Notes: a model not told the origin generated them from the sequence alone. 64,000 nucleotides of DNA from Psychrilyobacter piezotolerans (GCF_003391055.1 NZ_QUAJ01000009.1:1-64000); one strand, 5' to 3'. Shown: positions 43,567 to 52,855, counted from the stretch's first letter. Numbers and translations are program-made.

Positions 43567-44583
43567 TTATTTACCAAAACTGCAATTTGGATATCTGCAT
43601 ATATCGCAGTCCTGGCAAAGACCACCATGACCATACCTCATGATATCTTCCATACTGAGTTTTTCCCCACTGAGAACTCTGGGTAAGACCAGGTCAAATA
43701 CAGTTTTTTTACAGTACATCACACAGCCGGGAAGTCCCATGATTGGGATTTCATCCAAATATGAAAGGAGAAACATGGATCCGGGAAGTACCGGGGACCC
43801 ATAACTTACCAATTCTCCTCCCAACTCAATTATAGAGCTGGGTGTAAGGTCGTCTGGATCTACAGACATACCACCTGTACATATTACCATATCTGCTTTA
43901 TTATTTATATGGGTTTTAATTGCATCCTTTATCATCTCTTTATCATCTGTTACCACAATCTGACCGATCACATCACAGTTATATTCAGTCACTTTTTTTT
44001 CAACTACAGGTCCGAATTTATCTACTATCCTTTTATGGTAGATCTCGCTCCCTGTGGTTACTATACCGATTTTCATCTTTTTAAACTGTTTTACATCTAT
44101 TAATTTATGAGATGTTATTTGTGCAGCTGACTCCATCTTTGCTTTTTTTATAATGAGGGGGATCACCCTTGCTCCGGCGATCTTCTCTCCTTTTTTTACA
44201 GGAATATTTTCAGGTAATGTAGCAAAGGAGATCTGGCCCAGCATATTCAGTTCAAAGAGCTTTTCTTTGTCTACCTTGAGAAGTCCGTCAACTTCTGCAT
44301 AAAAATCTATCTTTCCCTCTTTTATTTCTTCACTTAAATATACATACTCTCCACAGCCGATCTTTCCTAAAATTAATGCGGCATCATTTTCATGAAGTTC
44401 ATCTTCTTTAATTTCAAATATATATATATGTTCCTTACCTAATCTTAGGAGTTTTTCTATATCTTCTTCTTTAATTATATGACCCTTCTTAAAGGCTCTT
44501 CCCTTAAATTTTCCTGGAATTATCTCTGTTATATCGTGGGAAATAACATGGCCCACTGCATCTTTAGTATCTATCCTTTTCAT
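43567..44583 (-). CDS. Molybdopterin-binding protein of the selenium-dependent Mo-hydroxylase set
   Basis: 338 residues. The C-terminal half has a MoeA/MogA-like molybdopterin-binding domain (KIGIVTTGSEIY, then VICTGGMSVDPDDLTPSSI and IMGLPGCVMYCKKTVFDLV). The protein ends in a Cys cluster (GLCQDCDICRYPNCSFGK, five Cys) that could bind Fe-S or another metal. The N-terminal half resembles the leader domain of the family found beside xdhC and yqeB in selenium-dependent molybdenum hydroxylase clusters. It is 10 bases from the XdhC gene. Confidence 0.82.
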   Translation of the reverse strand: MKRIDTKDAVGHVISHDITEIIPGKFKGRAFKKGHIIKEEDIEKLLRLGKEHIYIFEIKEDELHENDAALILGKIGCGEYVYLSEEIKEGKIDFYAEVDGLLKVDKEKLFELNMLGQISFATLPENIPVKKGEKIAGARVIPLIIKKAKMESAAQITSHKLIDVKQFKKMKIGIVTTGSEIYHKRIVDKFGPVVEKKVTEYNCDVIGQIVVTDDKEMIKDAIKTHINNKADMVICTGGMSVDPDDLTPSSIIELGGELVSYGSPVLPGSMFLLSYLDEIPIMGLPGCVMYCKKTVFDLVLPRVLSGEKLSMEDIMRYGHGGLCQDCDICRYPNCSFGK

Positions 44584-44593
44584 AACTCCACTC

Positions 44594-45403
44594 CTATAAT
44601 ATTATGACTTTCACTTCCCTCATATGTTTTCCTGTTCCGTTATTTTTTACTTGGAGGATTTCTGCCATTATTCCCAGAGCAATTTCAGCAGGGTCTCCAT
44701 TTGATATATCCAGCCCCACAGGAGAATAGATCTTTAAGAGATCCTCTTTATCTACTCCTTCATCCATTAGATCTCTGTAACTTTCAACTACTTTTTTTCG
44801 GCTCCCGATCATACCTGCATAGGCGATCTTTCGTCCTACCACAGCCTTTAATGCATCCTTGTCACCCAGGTGTCCACGGGTTACGATAACCAGATAGGAT
44901 CCCTCATCCAGTGAATAATTTTTTAATATCTCTCCTATATCTCCACAGAGGAGTTCATCGGCTTCAGGAAACCTTTCTTCATTTACATATTCCTCTCTGT
45001 CATCTATTATGACAGTGTACATATTGAGATATTTACCCAGTTTATAGAGGTCTACTCCAAGATGTCCTCCTCCAGCTATAACCAGCTTTCTCCTCCTCTG
45101 GAAAACCTTGATATATCCCCTGACCTTTCCACCGCAGATCATATCCAGACTGCCCTCTGCTGCCAATGTAAATTCAAACTCCCTGTTTTCACCGATTTTC
45201 ATAGCTTCTATAGCAGAATTAATCACCTGGAATTCCAGGTTTCCGCCACCTATGGTACCTAAAGTTGTGTGGTCAAAAAAAACTCCCATGATACTGCCTG
45301 ATTTGCCGGGGCTGGACCCGTCTACACCTGTGAGAGTTACCAGAGCTGCTTTTTCACCCCTATCTATCCTTTTGGCTATTTCCAGCATGATTTTTCCTTC
45401 CAT
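44594..45403 (-). CDS. XdhC-family maturation factor
   Basis: A 269-residue XdhC/CoxI protein. N-terminal KAALVTLTGVDGSSPGKSGS and TLGTIGGGNLEFQVINSA, a central MICGGKVRGYI, then a Rossmann domain KLVIAGGGHLGVDLYKLGKY and YAGMIGSRKK. XdhC-type proteins bind and sulfurate the molybdenum cofactor before insertion into hydroxylases. It lies between yqeB and the MPT-binding gene with tight spacing, so the three form one operon. Confidence 0.9.
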   Translation of the reverse strand: MEGKIMLEIAKRIDRGEKAALVTLTGVDGSSPGKSGSIMGVFFDHTTLGTIGGGNLEFQVINSAIEAMKIGENREFEFTLAAEGSLDMICGGKVRGYIKVFQRRRKLVIAGGGHLGVDLYKLGKYLNMYTVIIDDREEYVNEERFPEADELLCGDIGEILKNYSLDEGSYLVIVTRGHLGDKDALKAVVGRKIAYAGMIGSRKKVVESYRDLMDEGVDKEDLLKIYSPVGLDISNGDPAEIALGIMAEILQVKNNGTGKHMREVKVIIL

Positions 45404-45414
45404 CTTCCCTCCTT

Positions 45415-46227
45415 TTAAATTCTAACTTGTTCCTGCTTTCTCCTCAGGTATAGAACTGCTTCCAGAGCTGAACCGCCGATGTTTCTGGCTTTATCCGATA
45501 TTGTATAGCAATTCTGCTGCTGATCTTTACGGGGATCCACATCTCCTATCTTAAACCCTTTAGGAACTCTGTATCCATCCCTTATAAGACCCCTTAAAAT
45601 TCCGGTCAGGGGTGATCTCACCTCTATATCTCCTATGAGAGCAAGGACTTCGTCTTTTTCCACGAAATCTCCAATACCTTTGATGTTTTTAATAATTCCA
45701 TGGGCTTCACTGTAGATAACCCTTTCCCGTCCATAGCCCTTTATGACTCCCGGAACTCCGGTGTTCTTCCTGGCTTCCCCGGAAAAAATCAATCGTCCCA
45801 GGTCGTGGCCGCGCATTGTTTCGATGGCAACATCCACATCTTTTCCTGCCGTGAAACCAGGGCCAAGCCCCACAGTAATAGGAGCCATATGGATATCTGT
45901 TCCCAGGTTTTTTTTAGCCAGGATAGCATCGATTACAGCCAATGGCTTTAATTTTTTTATTGTGTCACCATAGGGATCCACAATTACAGCGATATCTCCT
46001 CTATCCAATATTTTATCGACCTCATCTATCCCGTGAGCCAGCACAGCCTTACTTTCTTCTAAGATCAGTTCTTTTTGGTATACGGCTTCTCCATAACAGA
46101 CAGTTCTCCTTATAAAAGACGGGTTTTCTGTCTCTAAAACTACGACTCTAAATCCGCTCCTATGAAATTTCTGGATCACACCGGAAGCTATGTCTCCTCC
46201 GCCCCTTACTATTATCAGCTCAGACAT
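45415..46227 (-). CDS. yqeB: YqeB/EF2563-family selenium-dependent molybdenum hydroxylase protein
   Basis: A 270-residue protein beginning with a nucleotide-binding-like LIIVRGGGDIASGVIQKFHR and containing VIVDPYGDTIKKLKPLAVID, KKNLGTDIHMAPITVGLGPG, a biotinyl-like FVEKDEVLALIGDIEVRSPL turn and KARNIGGSALEAVLYL. It matches the EF2563 family, a marker of organisms with labile-selenium molybdenum hydroxylases. Its mechanism is not established. The hydroxylase and selD are not in this window. Confidence 0.88.
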   Translation of the reverse strand: MSELIIVRGGGDIASGVIQKFHRSGFRVVVLETENPSFIRRTVCYGEAVYQKELILEESKAVLAHGIDEVDKILDRGDIAVIVDPYGDTIKKLKPLAVIDAILAKKNLGTDIHMAPITVGLGPGFTAGKDVDVAIETMRGHDLGRLIFSGEARKNTGVPGVIKGYGRERVIYSEAHGIIKNIKGIGDFVEKDEVLALIGDIEVRSPLTGILRGLIRDGYRVPKGFKIGDVDPRKDQQQNCYTISDKARNIGGSALEAVLYLRRKQEQVRI

Positions 46228-46261
46228 TGTTCCTCCTATTTTCTATTTTTAAGTTATTTTA

Positions 46262-46290
46262 AAAAATAAACTCCTAAATAATAGGAGTCT
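46262..46290 (-). terminator. Terminator after the LysM-M23 gene
   Basis: ACTCCTA / TAGGAGT stem (46270-46288), with TTATTTTTTA following on the minus strand. Confidence 0.7.
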
Positions 46291-46322
46291 CCTTTTTTAT
46301 ATTTTGGGAAATTATAAGAAAC

Positions 46323-47144
46323 CTAAAATTTCATCGGGTTCATGGATTGATTTTTATACCTGATCTCATAGTGCAGATGGGGACCGGTGACTCTGCCCGT
46401 CTTCCCGGATTTAGCCAGAACCTTTCCTTTTTTTACAGTTTGTCCTTTTTTTACCAGGATTCTATTGAGGTGTGCAAATCTTGTTTCATAGTTATTTCCG
46501 TTGTCTATAATGATGATCTTTCCATACCCGTTCATCCAGCCGGCATAGGTGACTATTCCGCTGTAGGGAGAGTATACAGGGGTATTTGTAGAGGCTTTTA
46601 AATCTACTCCTGTATGCAGTATTCTTCTGCCTAAAACAGGGTGATCCCTGTACCCGTAGGGGCTGTTTATGGTCATGGTCTTTAGGGGCTGCCCAAAGTT
46701 TTTTAAAATAGAGTCTTTAGAATTATTTTTATATGTTGTAGTGGAACTGGAACTGAAATTTAGATCTCCCTTATTTACCATTTTTCCCAGGTATATTTTA
46801 TCCCCTTTATAGAGGGTGTTATTTTTTAAATCGTTTATTTTTTTCAAATGATCAACTTTTACGTCATATTTTTTTGAGATACTATAGAGTGTATCCCCTG
46901 ATCTCACCATATGATAGCTGCCTTTGTAATTTTTAGAGGGTTTAAGGTATATCTTTTGACCCGAGTATAATAAATTGCTTTCTAAGTTATTTATATCCTT
47001 TAATTCCGGGACTGGAACATCTCTTTTTTGGGCAATTGAATAGAGTGTATCCCCTTTTTTTACTGTATGATATTTACTGTTGGAACATGAAATTAAGATA
47101 ACCGAAGTTATTATTATAAAAAACATCTTTTGTATAGGTCTCAT
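46323..47144 (-). CDS. LysM-M23 peptidoglycan-hydrolase lipoprotein (NlpD/EnvC-like)
   Basis: A 273-residue lipoprotein. Signal IQKMFFIIITSVILIS then Cys. Two LysM repeats follow (about 25-68, YHTVKKGDTLYSIAQK, and 77-120, YHMVRSGDTLYSISKKYDVK). After a Ser/Thr-rich linker comes an M23 lytic-endopeptidase domain (about 160-273) with the metal-binding HTGVDLK, YGKIIIIDNG and RVTGPHLHYEIRY. All zinc ligands (His, Asp, HxH) appear intact, so it should be an active endopeptidase rather than only an activator. It would act in septal or envelope peptidoglycan remodelling. Confidence 0.92.
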   Translation of the reverse strand: MRPIQKMFFIIITSVILISCSNSKYHTVKKGDTLYSIAQKRDVPVPELKDINNLESNLLYSGQKIYLKPSKNYKGSYHMVRSGDTLYSISKKYDVKVDHLKKINDLKNNTLYKGDKIYLGKMVNKGDLNFSSSSTTTYKNNSKDSILKNFGQPLKTMTINSPYGYRDHPVLGRRILHTGVDLKASTNTPVYSPYSGIVTYAGWMNGYGKIIIIDNGNNYETRFAHLNRILVKKGQTVKKGKVLAKSGKTGRVTGPHLHYEIRYKNQSMNPMKF

Positions 47145-47324
47145 AAACTCTCCTAAGGTTAAAATTTTATATTAGATTAAAAAATAATAGTTATTAAAAT
47201 TATACTCTATTTCATTACTTTGTGTAAACAAATGAAGGAAAAATATTGAACTTTTTAGAAAGAAGTACCTGTTTTATTAAAATGGTGTTAATTTTGTTTC
47301 TTTTTTGGGGCTGTTTTAAAAAAA

Positions 47325-47353
47325 TTGCTTTTCTTCAGGAAGTGTTGTATAAA
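47325..47353 (+). promoter_or_regulatory. Promoter of megL
   Basis: TTGCTT (47325-47330), 17-base spacer, TATAAA (47348-47353), 40 bases before the ATG. Confidence 0.55.
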
Positions 47354-47392
47354 TGTGGTAGGCTGAAATAACATTTTTTAAGGGGGCTTAAA

Positions 47393-48583
47393 ATGAAGGA
47401 AATCGAGGAAAAAGGATTTGGAACAAAAGCAATACATGGAGGAGCAGAAAAAAATCCATTTGGGACATTAACTACACCAATATACCAGAGTTCCACCTTT
47501 GTATTTGATACGGCAGAACAAGGCGGTAGAAGGTTTGCTTTAGAAGAAGCCGGATATATATATTCAAGATTGGGAAACCCTACATCAAGTGTTGTGGAGA
47601 GAAAATTGGCATTATTGGAAGGAGCAGAAGCTGCGTTAGCTACCAGTTCTGGAATGGGAGCTATCTCTTCTACAATGTGGACACTGCTTAAATCTGGAGA
47701 CCACCTATTGGCAGACAAAACTTTATACGGGTGTACTTATGCTTACTTCAGTCATGGACTGACTAAATTTGGGATCGATGTAGAATTTGTGGATACTTCT
47801 GATTTGGAAGCTGTAAAAAAAGCTATGAGACCAAATACTAAGATAGTTTATTTAGAAACACCGGCAAACCCTAATTTAAAAATTGTAGATATCAAGGCTG
47901 TTTGTGAAATCGCACATAAAACTCAAGGAACCAGGGTAGTTGTAGATAATACATTTGCAACACCATATCTTCAAAGACCATTAGAATTCGGGGCTGACCT
48001 GGTAATTCATTCAGCAACTAAATATTTAAACGGACACGGAGACGTAGTAGCTGGATTCGTAGCAGGAGATTTAGATACAGTAACCCAGATAAGATTAGTA
48101 GGTGTAAAGGATATGACCGGTTCGGTTCTCAGCCCGCAAGATGCTTTCCTTATGATCAGAGGAATGAAGACTTTAGAACTCAGAATGGCAAGACATTGCA
48201 GTAATGCATATAAGGTAGCAAAATTCCTGGATGCTAATTCTATGGTGGAAAAAGTATATTATCCGGGTCTTGTATCTCATGAAGGACATGAAATAGCAAG
48301 GGAACAGATGGATGGATTCGGGGGGATAATTGCCTTTGATGTAAAGGGTGGATTGGAAGCAGGGAAAAAATTATTAAACAGTTTAGATTTGTGCACTTTA
48401 GCAGTAAGTTTAGGGGATACAGAAACTTTAATCCAGCATCCGGCATCTATGACTCATTCTCCATATACAGTGGAAGAGAGAGCAGCAGCAGGAATAACTG
48501 AGGGATTGGTTAGAATATCTGTAGGGCTGGAAGATGCAGATGATATTATAGCAGATTTAGAGCAGGGATTGGCAAGATTATAA
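47393..48583 (+). CDS. megL: Methionine gamma-lyase
   Basis: A 396-residue PLP enzyme of the Cys/Met metabolism family, cleaving methionine to methanethiol, 2-oxobutyrate and ammonia. Lines of evidence: YSRLGNPTSSVVERKLALLE, the gamma-lyase hallmark Cys in LLADKTLYGCTYAYFSHGL (Cys116 of the well-studied enzymes), the PLP lysine in VIHSATKYLNGHGD and the C-terminal TEGLVRISVGLEDADDIIAD. Cystathionine gamma-synthase/lyase lacks that Cys, so MGL is preferred. AAGGGGGC precedes the start. Typical of fusobacteria that make methanethiol. A decayed copy of its 3' end is at 51.6 kb. Confidence 0.92.
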   Translation: MKEIEEKGFGTKAIHGGAEKNPFGTLTTPIYQSSTFVFDTAEQGGRRFALEEAGYIYSRLGNPTSSVVERKLALLEGAEAALATSSGMGAISSTMWTLLKSGDHLLADKTLYGCTYAYFSHGLTKFGIDVEFVDTSDLEAVKKAMRPNTKIVYLETPANPNLKIVDIKAVCEIAHKTQGTRVVVDNTFATPYLQRPLEFGADLVIHSATKYLNGHGDVVAGFVAGDLDTVTQIRLVGVKDMTGSVLSPQDAFLMIRGMKTLELRMARHCSNAYKVAKFLDANSMVEKVYYPGLVSHEGHEIAREQMDGFGGIIAFDVKGGLEAGKKLLNSLDLCTLAVSLGDTETLIQHPASMTHSPYTVEERAAAGITEGLVRISVGLEDADDIIADLEQGLARL

Positions 48584-48671
48584 AATTATTTTAAGGTGGC
48601 GGGGGAAACTCTGCTGCTTTTTATTATTATCTAGGAAATTAAAGTTTATAAAAACATTGATTATGATTAAT

Positions 48672-48696
48672 TGGATGCAACGTCACGTTGCTTTTT
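48672..48696. repeat. 'GGATGCAACGTCACGTTGC' repeat, copy 1
   Basis: Self-complementary GCAACG/CGTTGC with a short loop. A second, inverted copy with one change is at 52856-52879; the pair brackets tldD, pmbA and the pseudogenes. Confidence 0.6.
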
Positions 48697-48746
48697 ATGA
48701 ATAACTGTTAAAATTAAATCAATTAAGATATTAATAGGAGGATATT

Positions 48747-50132
48747 ATGTTAAGCAGGGAGATTATTAAAAAGATCTTTAAAACAGCTTTGGTCAGCGGT
48801 GATTTTGCCGAGATTTTTTTTGAAAAAAAAGATACATTTTCACTTACTTTATCATCACAAAAGATAGAGAAAGTACTTTCTGGAAGTGATTTTGGAGTTG
48901 GAGTCAGGATTTTAGACAGATCAAATGCAGTTTATGGGTATACAAATAATTTAAGTGATGAGAACTTACTTTTAATCACGAAAAAATTAGCTGATTCATT
49001 GGAAAAAAAAGAAAACTCGGTGGAGGGAAGGTTAGGAAAACCTGAAGTTGAAGAAAATAAACATAAGATCAGGAGGATGCCGGACACGGTGCCTGTAGAA
49101 GAAAAAGTGGCATTATTAAAAAAAGTAGACAAGGCAGCCAGAGAATATGATGAAAAGATCAGCCAGGTAGAAGCCTCGTATTTTGATACTGTGCAGAATA
49201 TTAAAATAATTAATTCAGAGGGATTAAATAGGAGTGACACCAGGGTTCATACCAGGTTAAGAGTGGAGTGTATTGCAAAGGATGGAGAAAATGTACAAAC
49301 TGGTTCATCTGCTCCAGGTGGACAGAAAGGGTTTGAGTTTTATAGTGAAGATGTGGATGTAGCAGAAGCTGCAAAAGAAGCAGCCAGGCAGGCTGTAACA
49401 CTGTTATCTGCTGAGGATGCTCCCAGTAAAGAGATGACAGTTATCATGGAAAATGGGTTTGGCGGTGTGATATTCCATGAAGCCTGCGGGCATGGGCTGG
49501 AAGCTACATCTGTTGCTAAAAAATTGTCTGTTTTTACAGATAAAATTGGAGAAAAGATAGCCAGCAGCTGTGTGACTGCCATCGATGACGGGACTATTGC
49601 CAATGGATGGGGATCTCTAAATATAGATGATGAAGGTCATAGAGCTCAAAAAAATATCCTGATAAAAGACGGGATACTGCAGGGGTATATGATAGATAAA
49701 TTAGGAGGTAGAAGGATGGAAGGAAAGTCATCTGGTTCCGGTAGAAGAGAATCGTATAAGTTTGCTCCGACTTCCAGGATGACAAACACATTTATTGCAC
49801 CTGGAACTTCTACTTTAGAAGAGATGTTAAAAGATGTAAAATTTGGGTTATACGCAAAATCAATGGGGGGCGGAAGTGTAAATACTACAACCGGTGATTT
49901 TAATTTCTCAGTAAGGGAAGGCTACCTGATAGAAGATGGGAAGATAACTACTCCTGTAAAGGGGGCTACTCTAATTGGAAGCGGTCCCGAAATTTTACAC
50001 AAGATCGATATGGTAGGAGATAACCTGTCCTGTGCCCAGGGAGTGTGCGGATCATTAAGCGGGCACATTCCAACTGATGTAGGCCAGCCCAGGATAAGAG
50101 TTTCATCGATCACAGTAGGAGGGAAGAAATAA
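48747..50132 (+). CDS. tldD: TldD metalloprotease subunit
   Basis: A 461-residue protein. The zinc motif HEACGH lies in GVIFHEACGHGLEATSVA. Other markers are EVEASYFD-like VEASYFDTVQNIKIINSEG, and the C-terminal GGGSVNTTTGDFNFSVREGY and SGPEILHKIDMVGDN. TldD and TldE (PmbA) form a heterodimeric protease that degrades unfolded peptides and matures some RiPPs such as microcin B17. pmbA follows 2 bases later. Confidence 0.93.
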   Translation: MLSREIIKKIFKTALVSGDFAEIFFEKKDTFSLTLSSQKIEKVLSGSDFGVGVRILDRSNAVYGYTNNLSDENLLLITKKLADSLEKKENSVEGRLGKPEVEENKHKIRRMPDTVPVEEKVALLKKVDKAAREYDEKISQVEASYFDTVQNIKIINSEGLNRSDTRVHTRLRVECIAKDGENVQTGSSAPGGQKGFEFYSEDVDVAEAAKEAARQAVTLLSAEDAPSKEMTVIMENGFGGVIFHEACGHGLEATSVAKKLSVFTDKIGEKIASSCVTAIDDGTIANGWGSLNIDDEGHRAQKNILIKDGILQGYMIDKLGGRRMEGKSSGSGRRESYKFAPTSRMTNTFIAPGTSTLEEMLKDVKFGLYAKSMGGGSVNTTTGDFNFSVREGYLIEDGKITTPVKGATLIGSGPEILHKIDMVGDNLSCAQGVCGSLSGHIPTDVGQPRIRVSSITVGGKK

Positions 50133-50134
50133 TT

Positions 50135-51463
50135 ATGGACTACACTAATTTATTTAATAAAGCTAAGGAAAAAAAGATAGAGGAGCTGGAAGTTTATTTT
50201 TCCAGAAGTGGTTCTACTTCAATTAAATTATTTAACTCAGAGGTAGAGGAATATAAAGTGTCCGATGTTTCGGGGATTTCATTAAAGGGGAAATATAATG
50301 GGAAAGCAGGGTCCGTATATACCGAAGAGATCTCAGAAGAAAGTGCAGTTAAATTATTGGACCAGTTGATATTAAATGCTTCAATTGTAGAAACAAATGA
50401 GGAGTTCTCTTTATTTGAAGGGGATAAAAACTATCCGGAAGTAAGGACATTTAATGAAGATATAAGAAATATAAAAACTTCCGCTAAGATTGAGCTGTTA
50501 AAAAAAATAGATGAAAAGGTAAGGAGTTATGAAAATATAGATACTCTTCAGAGGTTGGTTTTTGTTGAGAGTGAAACAGAAACAAAGATAATCAACTCCA
50601 GGAATTTAGATTTAGAGAAAAAGAAAAATACCATCTTAGTTTACTGTTATGCTGCTGCTAAAAAAGGTGATGAAGTCACAACAGGGGGTGATTTTATCCT
50701 AACCCATGATATTAACAGTATCGACGTGGAAAAATTTGCTGAAAAGGTAGCTTTAAATGCAGCAAATAAACTGGGAGGAAGGAAAACTGATTCCGGTAAA
50801 TATAAAACTCTTCTTTCAAATGAGGTTGCAGCTGATCTGTTGGGAGCTATGAGTTCTAGTTTTTCTGCTGAAAATGTTCAAAAAGGATTATCGATGTTAG
50901 AGGGGAAATTGGAGAATCCGGTATGTTCTGAAAATATCACCATAACGGATAAGCCACTGGTTGATTTTGGCCCTAATTCAACAGCATTTGATGATGAGGG
51001 AGTAGCTGCATCTGATAAGGTTATTGTTGAAAGGGGGAGATTAAAAACTTTCTTACACAACAGAAAAACAGCTGAAAAAGACGGGGTAGAAAGTACCGGG
51101 AATGGATTTAAAGCAGGATTTAAAGGGCTGGTAGCAGTTAAACCAACTAATTTTTCAATTGAGAACGGGGGAAGTTCCTTGGAGGAACTGACTGCCAAGG
51201 TAGGAGATGGAATATACATAAATGATCTATCGGGAATCCATGCAGGACTAAATCCGGTTACCGGGGATTTTTCTCTGCAGGCAGGGGGATTTTTAATTAA
51301 AGACGGGAAGTTAGACCTGCCCGTCAATCTGATAACAGTTGCAGGGAACTTCTTTGAGATGTTAAAAGATGTAAATGATCTTGGAAATGATTTTAAATAT
51401 GGTTATTCCGGGGTAGGTTCCCCGTCATTATTCATAAATGAATTGAGTATATCGGGGAAATAA
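50135..51463 (+). CDS. pmbA: TldE/PmbA partner of TldD
   Basis: A 442-residue protein homologous to TldD but without the HExxxH motif, as expected for the partner. GDFSLQAGGFLIKDGKLD, DLSGIHAGLNPVTGDFS and an N-terminal VEEYKVSDVSGISLKGKYNG segment are diagnostic. Translation is probably coupled to tldD. Confidence 0.93.
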   Translation: MDYTNLFNKAKEKKIEELEVYFSRSGSTSIKLFNSEVEEYKVSDVSGISLKGKYNGKAGSVYTEEISEESAVKLLDQLILNASIVETNEEFSLFEGDKNYPEVRTFNEDIRNIKTSAKIELLKKIDEKVRSYENIDTLQRLVFVESETETKIINSRNLDLEKKKNTILVYCYAAAKKGDEVTTGGDFILTHDINSIDVEKFAEKVALNAANKLGGRKTDSGKYKTLLSNEVAADLLGAMSSSFSAENVQKGLSMLEGKLENPVCSENITITDKPLVDFGPNSTAFDDEGVAASDKVIVERGRLKTFLHNRKTAEKDGVESTGNGFKAGFKGLVAVKPTNFSIENGGSSLEELTAKVGDGIYINDLSGIHAGLNPVTGDFSLQAGGFLIKDGKLDLPVNLITVAGNFFEMLKDVNDLGNDFKYGYSGVGSPSLFINELSISGK

Positions 51464-51498
51464 AAAAATAGACACAGATTAAAAACCTTTAACTTTTT

Positions 51499-51554
51499 TG
51501 CCACTAATTTACACTAATTAATTTTATTAGTAAAAAATTGGTGTTCATTGGTGG
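51499..51554. repeat. Dispersed repeat, inverted pair forming a long hairpin
   Basis: CCACTAATTTACACTAATT (51501-51519) pairs with AATTGGTGTTCATTGGTGG (51536-51554) at 17 of 19 positions, counting two G-T pairs. The left arm is nearly identical to bases 2321-2339. It lies just after pmbA, without a T-run. Confidence 0.7.
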
Positions 51555-51574
51555 CTAAGTTATTAGTTGTGATA

Positions 51575-51668
51575 TTTAATGATAAAATTGGTATAGCTGA
51601 TTTAGAGCAGGGAACAGCAAAATTATAGGGTATATATAGATAGTAGGGAGAAATCTCTGCTATTTTTT
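51575..51668 (+). pseudogene. 3' remnant of a second methionine gamma-lyase gene with its terminator
   Basis: The frame reads NDKIGIADLEQGTAKL then stop (TAG at 51626-51628), against ADDIIADLEQGLARL then stop at the end of megL. The DNA after it (GTAGGGAGAAATCTCTGCTA plus TTTTTTATT) also matches the megL downstream hairpin (GGCGGGGGAAACTCTGCTGC plus TTTTTATT). Nothing of the rest of the gene is recognisable upstream, where the long hairpin repeat lies. Confidence 0.75.
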
Positions 51669-52260
51669 ATTTGCGATAACTGGCGGCATTATAACGGGCC
51701 TATAAGCAGGAGGGAGGATAGATATTATTTTGAAAAGCTAGAGAATAAAATAAAACAGATACAGAATAATGGCGGAAAAGTCATCGGGTACGTATCTACC
51801 GATTATGGAAACAGGGATGAAAGGGAAGTAAGAAAAGATATAGATCTCTGGAAAAATGAGTGGAATATAGAGGGGGTATTTTTAGATGAAGGGATGGGGA
51901 GTTGTGGTGACAGTTGTGAAAAGCTGATAAAAAAGTATCAGGATTACTATGAATATATAGGAGATAAAATCATTGTTACCAATGCAGGGTATATAGATGA
52001 AAACTATGAAAAATTTTTAAAAGACGGGGTGATTATGATAGTTTTTGAAAATACCTATAAAAAAATTTATATCTCCTGATAACTATCTGGATAACCTGGA
52101 TCTGCATAGTGGAAAAAAAGGGGTCTTACTGCACACAACTCCTGTGGATATAGATGGAACAAAGTTAAAAAGCTTATATAAAAAATATGATTTGGACTAT
52201 ATATATTTAACTTCTAAAAATTGGGATACTATATCATTGAAACTTTTGGAAAACTTATAG
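51669..52260 (+). pseudogene. Broken spherulin-4-like (spherulation-specific family 4) glycosidase gene
   Basis: An open frame runs from the megL remnant's T-run without a start codon. Its product contains NNGGKVIGYVSTDYGNRDER, a DIDLWKNEW helix, IEGVFLDEGMGSC and IIVTNAGYIDENY, the pattern of spherulin-4 TIM-barrel proteins. It stops at 52079. The C-terminal part (SPDNYLDNLDLHSGKKGVLL to LLENL) continues in another frame to 52260. The shift falls at a seven-A run (about 52062-52068). So the gene has lost its 5' end and carries one indel. It cannot make the normal protein. Confidence 0.72.
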
Positions 52261-52266
52261 TATACT
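52237..52266 (+). promoter_or_regulatory. Promoter of the nitroreductase gene
   Basis: TTGAAA (52237-52242), 18-base spacer, TATACT (52261-52266), inside the end of the spherulin pseudogene. Confidence 0.6.
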
Positions 52267-52289
52267 GTAAGAAATAATGGAGGTAGACA

Positions 52290-52853
52290 ATGAATGAAAT
52301 TTTAAAAATAATTAAAGACAGAAGAACCACCAGATCCTATAAGAAAGAGATGATTACAGAGATCGAATTAAATGAAATAATAGAAGCTGGGATGTGGGCT
52401 CCCAGTGGACATAATAGACAACCTTGGCATTTTACGATAATAGAAAATAAAGAGATTATGAAAAAAATAAATTTTGAGACAAAAGAAGTGTGCAAAAATA
52501 TCGATGATCCCCTCTATTTTGGATGGGCTAACAACAATGAATATGATGCATTTTATGATGCACCAGTTTTAATTTTACTGTCTTATAGCGATGACGGATT
52601 TTCTCCAATTGATGACTTGGGAGCTGTAAGTCAAAATATGGGGTTGGCAGCAGAAAGTATCGGAATAGGAAGCTGCTGGATCGGTTTCATAAACAAACTC
52701 TTTGAGAGCAGTGGTGAAAAACAAAAGGAATATGCAAAGTTATTAAAAATTCCAAAGGGTTATACACTGCATCATGGAATAGTATTTGGGTATCCTGCCA
52801 AAGAAAAATTAAAATCACAACCGAGAAAGGGAAGTTTTAATAGAATAAAATAA
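52290..52853 (+). CDS. Nitroreductase-family flavoprotein
   Basis: A 187-residue FMN enzyme: IKDRRTTRSYKKEMITEIEL, EAGMWAPSGHNRQPWHFTII (FMN-binding), DDLGAVSQNMGLAAESIGIG followed by SCWIGF, and a C-terminal HHGIVFGYPAKE. Family members reduce nitro compounds, quinones or flavins; the physiological substrate is not evident. A GGAGGT site precedes the start. Confidence 0.9.
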   Translation: MNEILKIIKDRRTTRSYKKEMITEIELNEIIEAGMWAPSGHNRQPWHFTIIENKEIMKKINFETKEVCKNIDDPLYFGWANNNEYDAFYDAPVLILLSYSDDGFSPIDDLGAVSQNMGLAAESIGIGSCWIGFINKLFESSGEKQKEYAKLLKIPKGYTLHHGIVFGYPAKEKLKSQPRKGSFNRIK

Positions 52854-52855
52854 AA

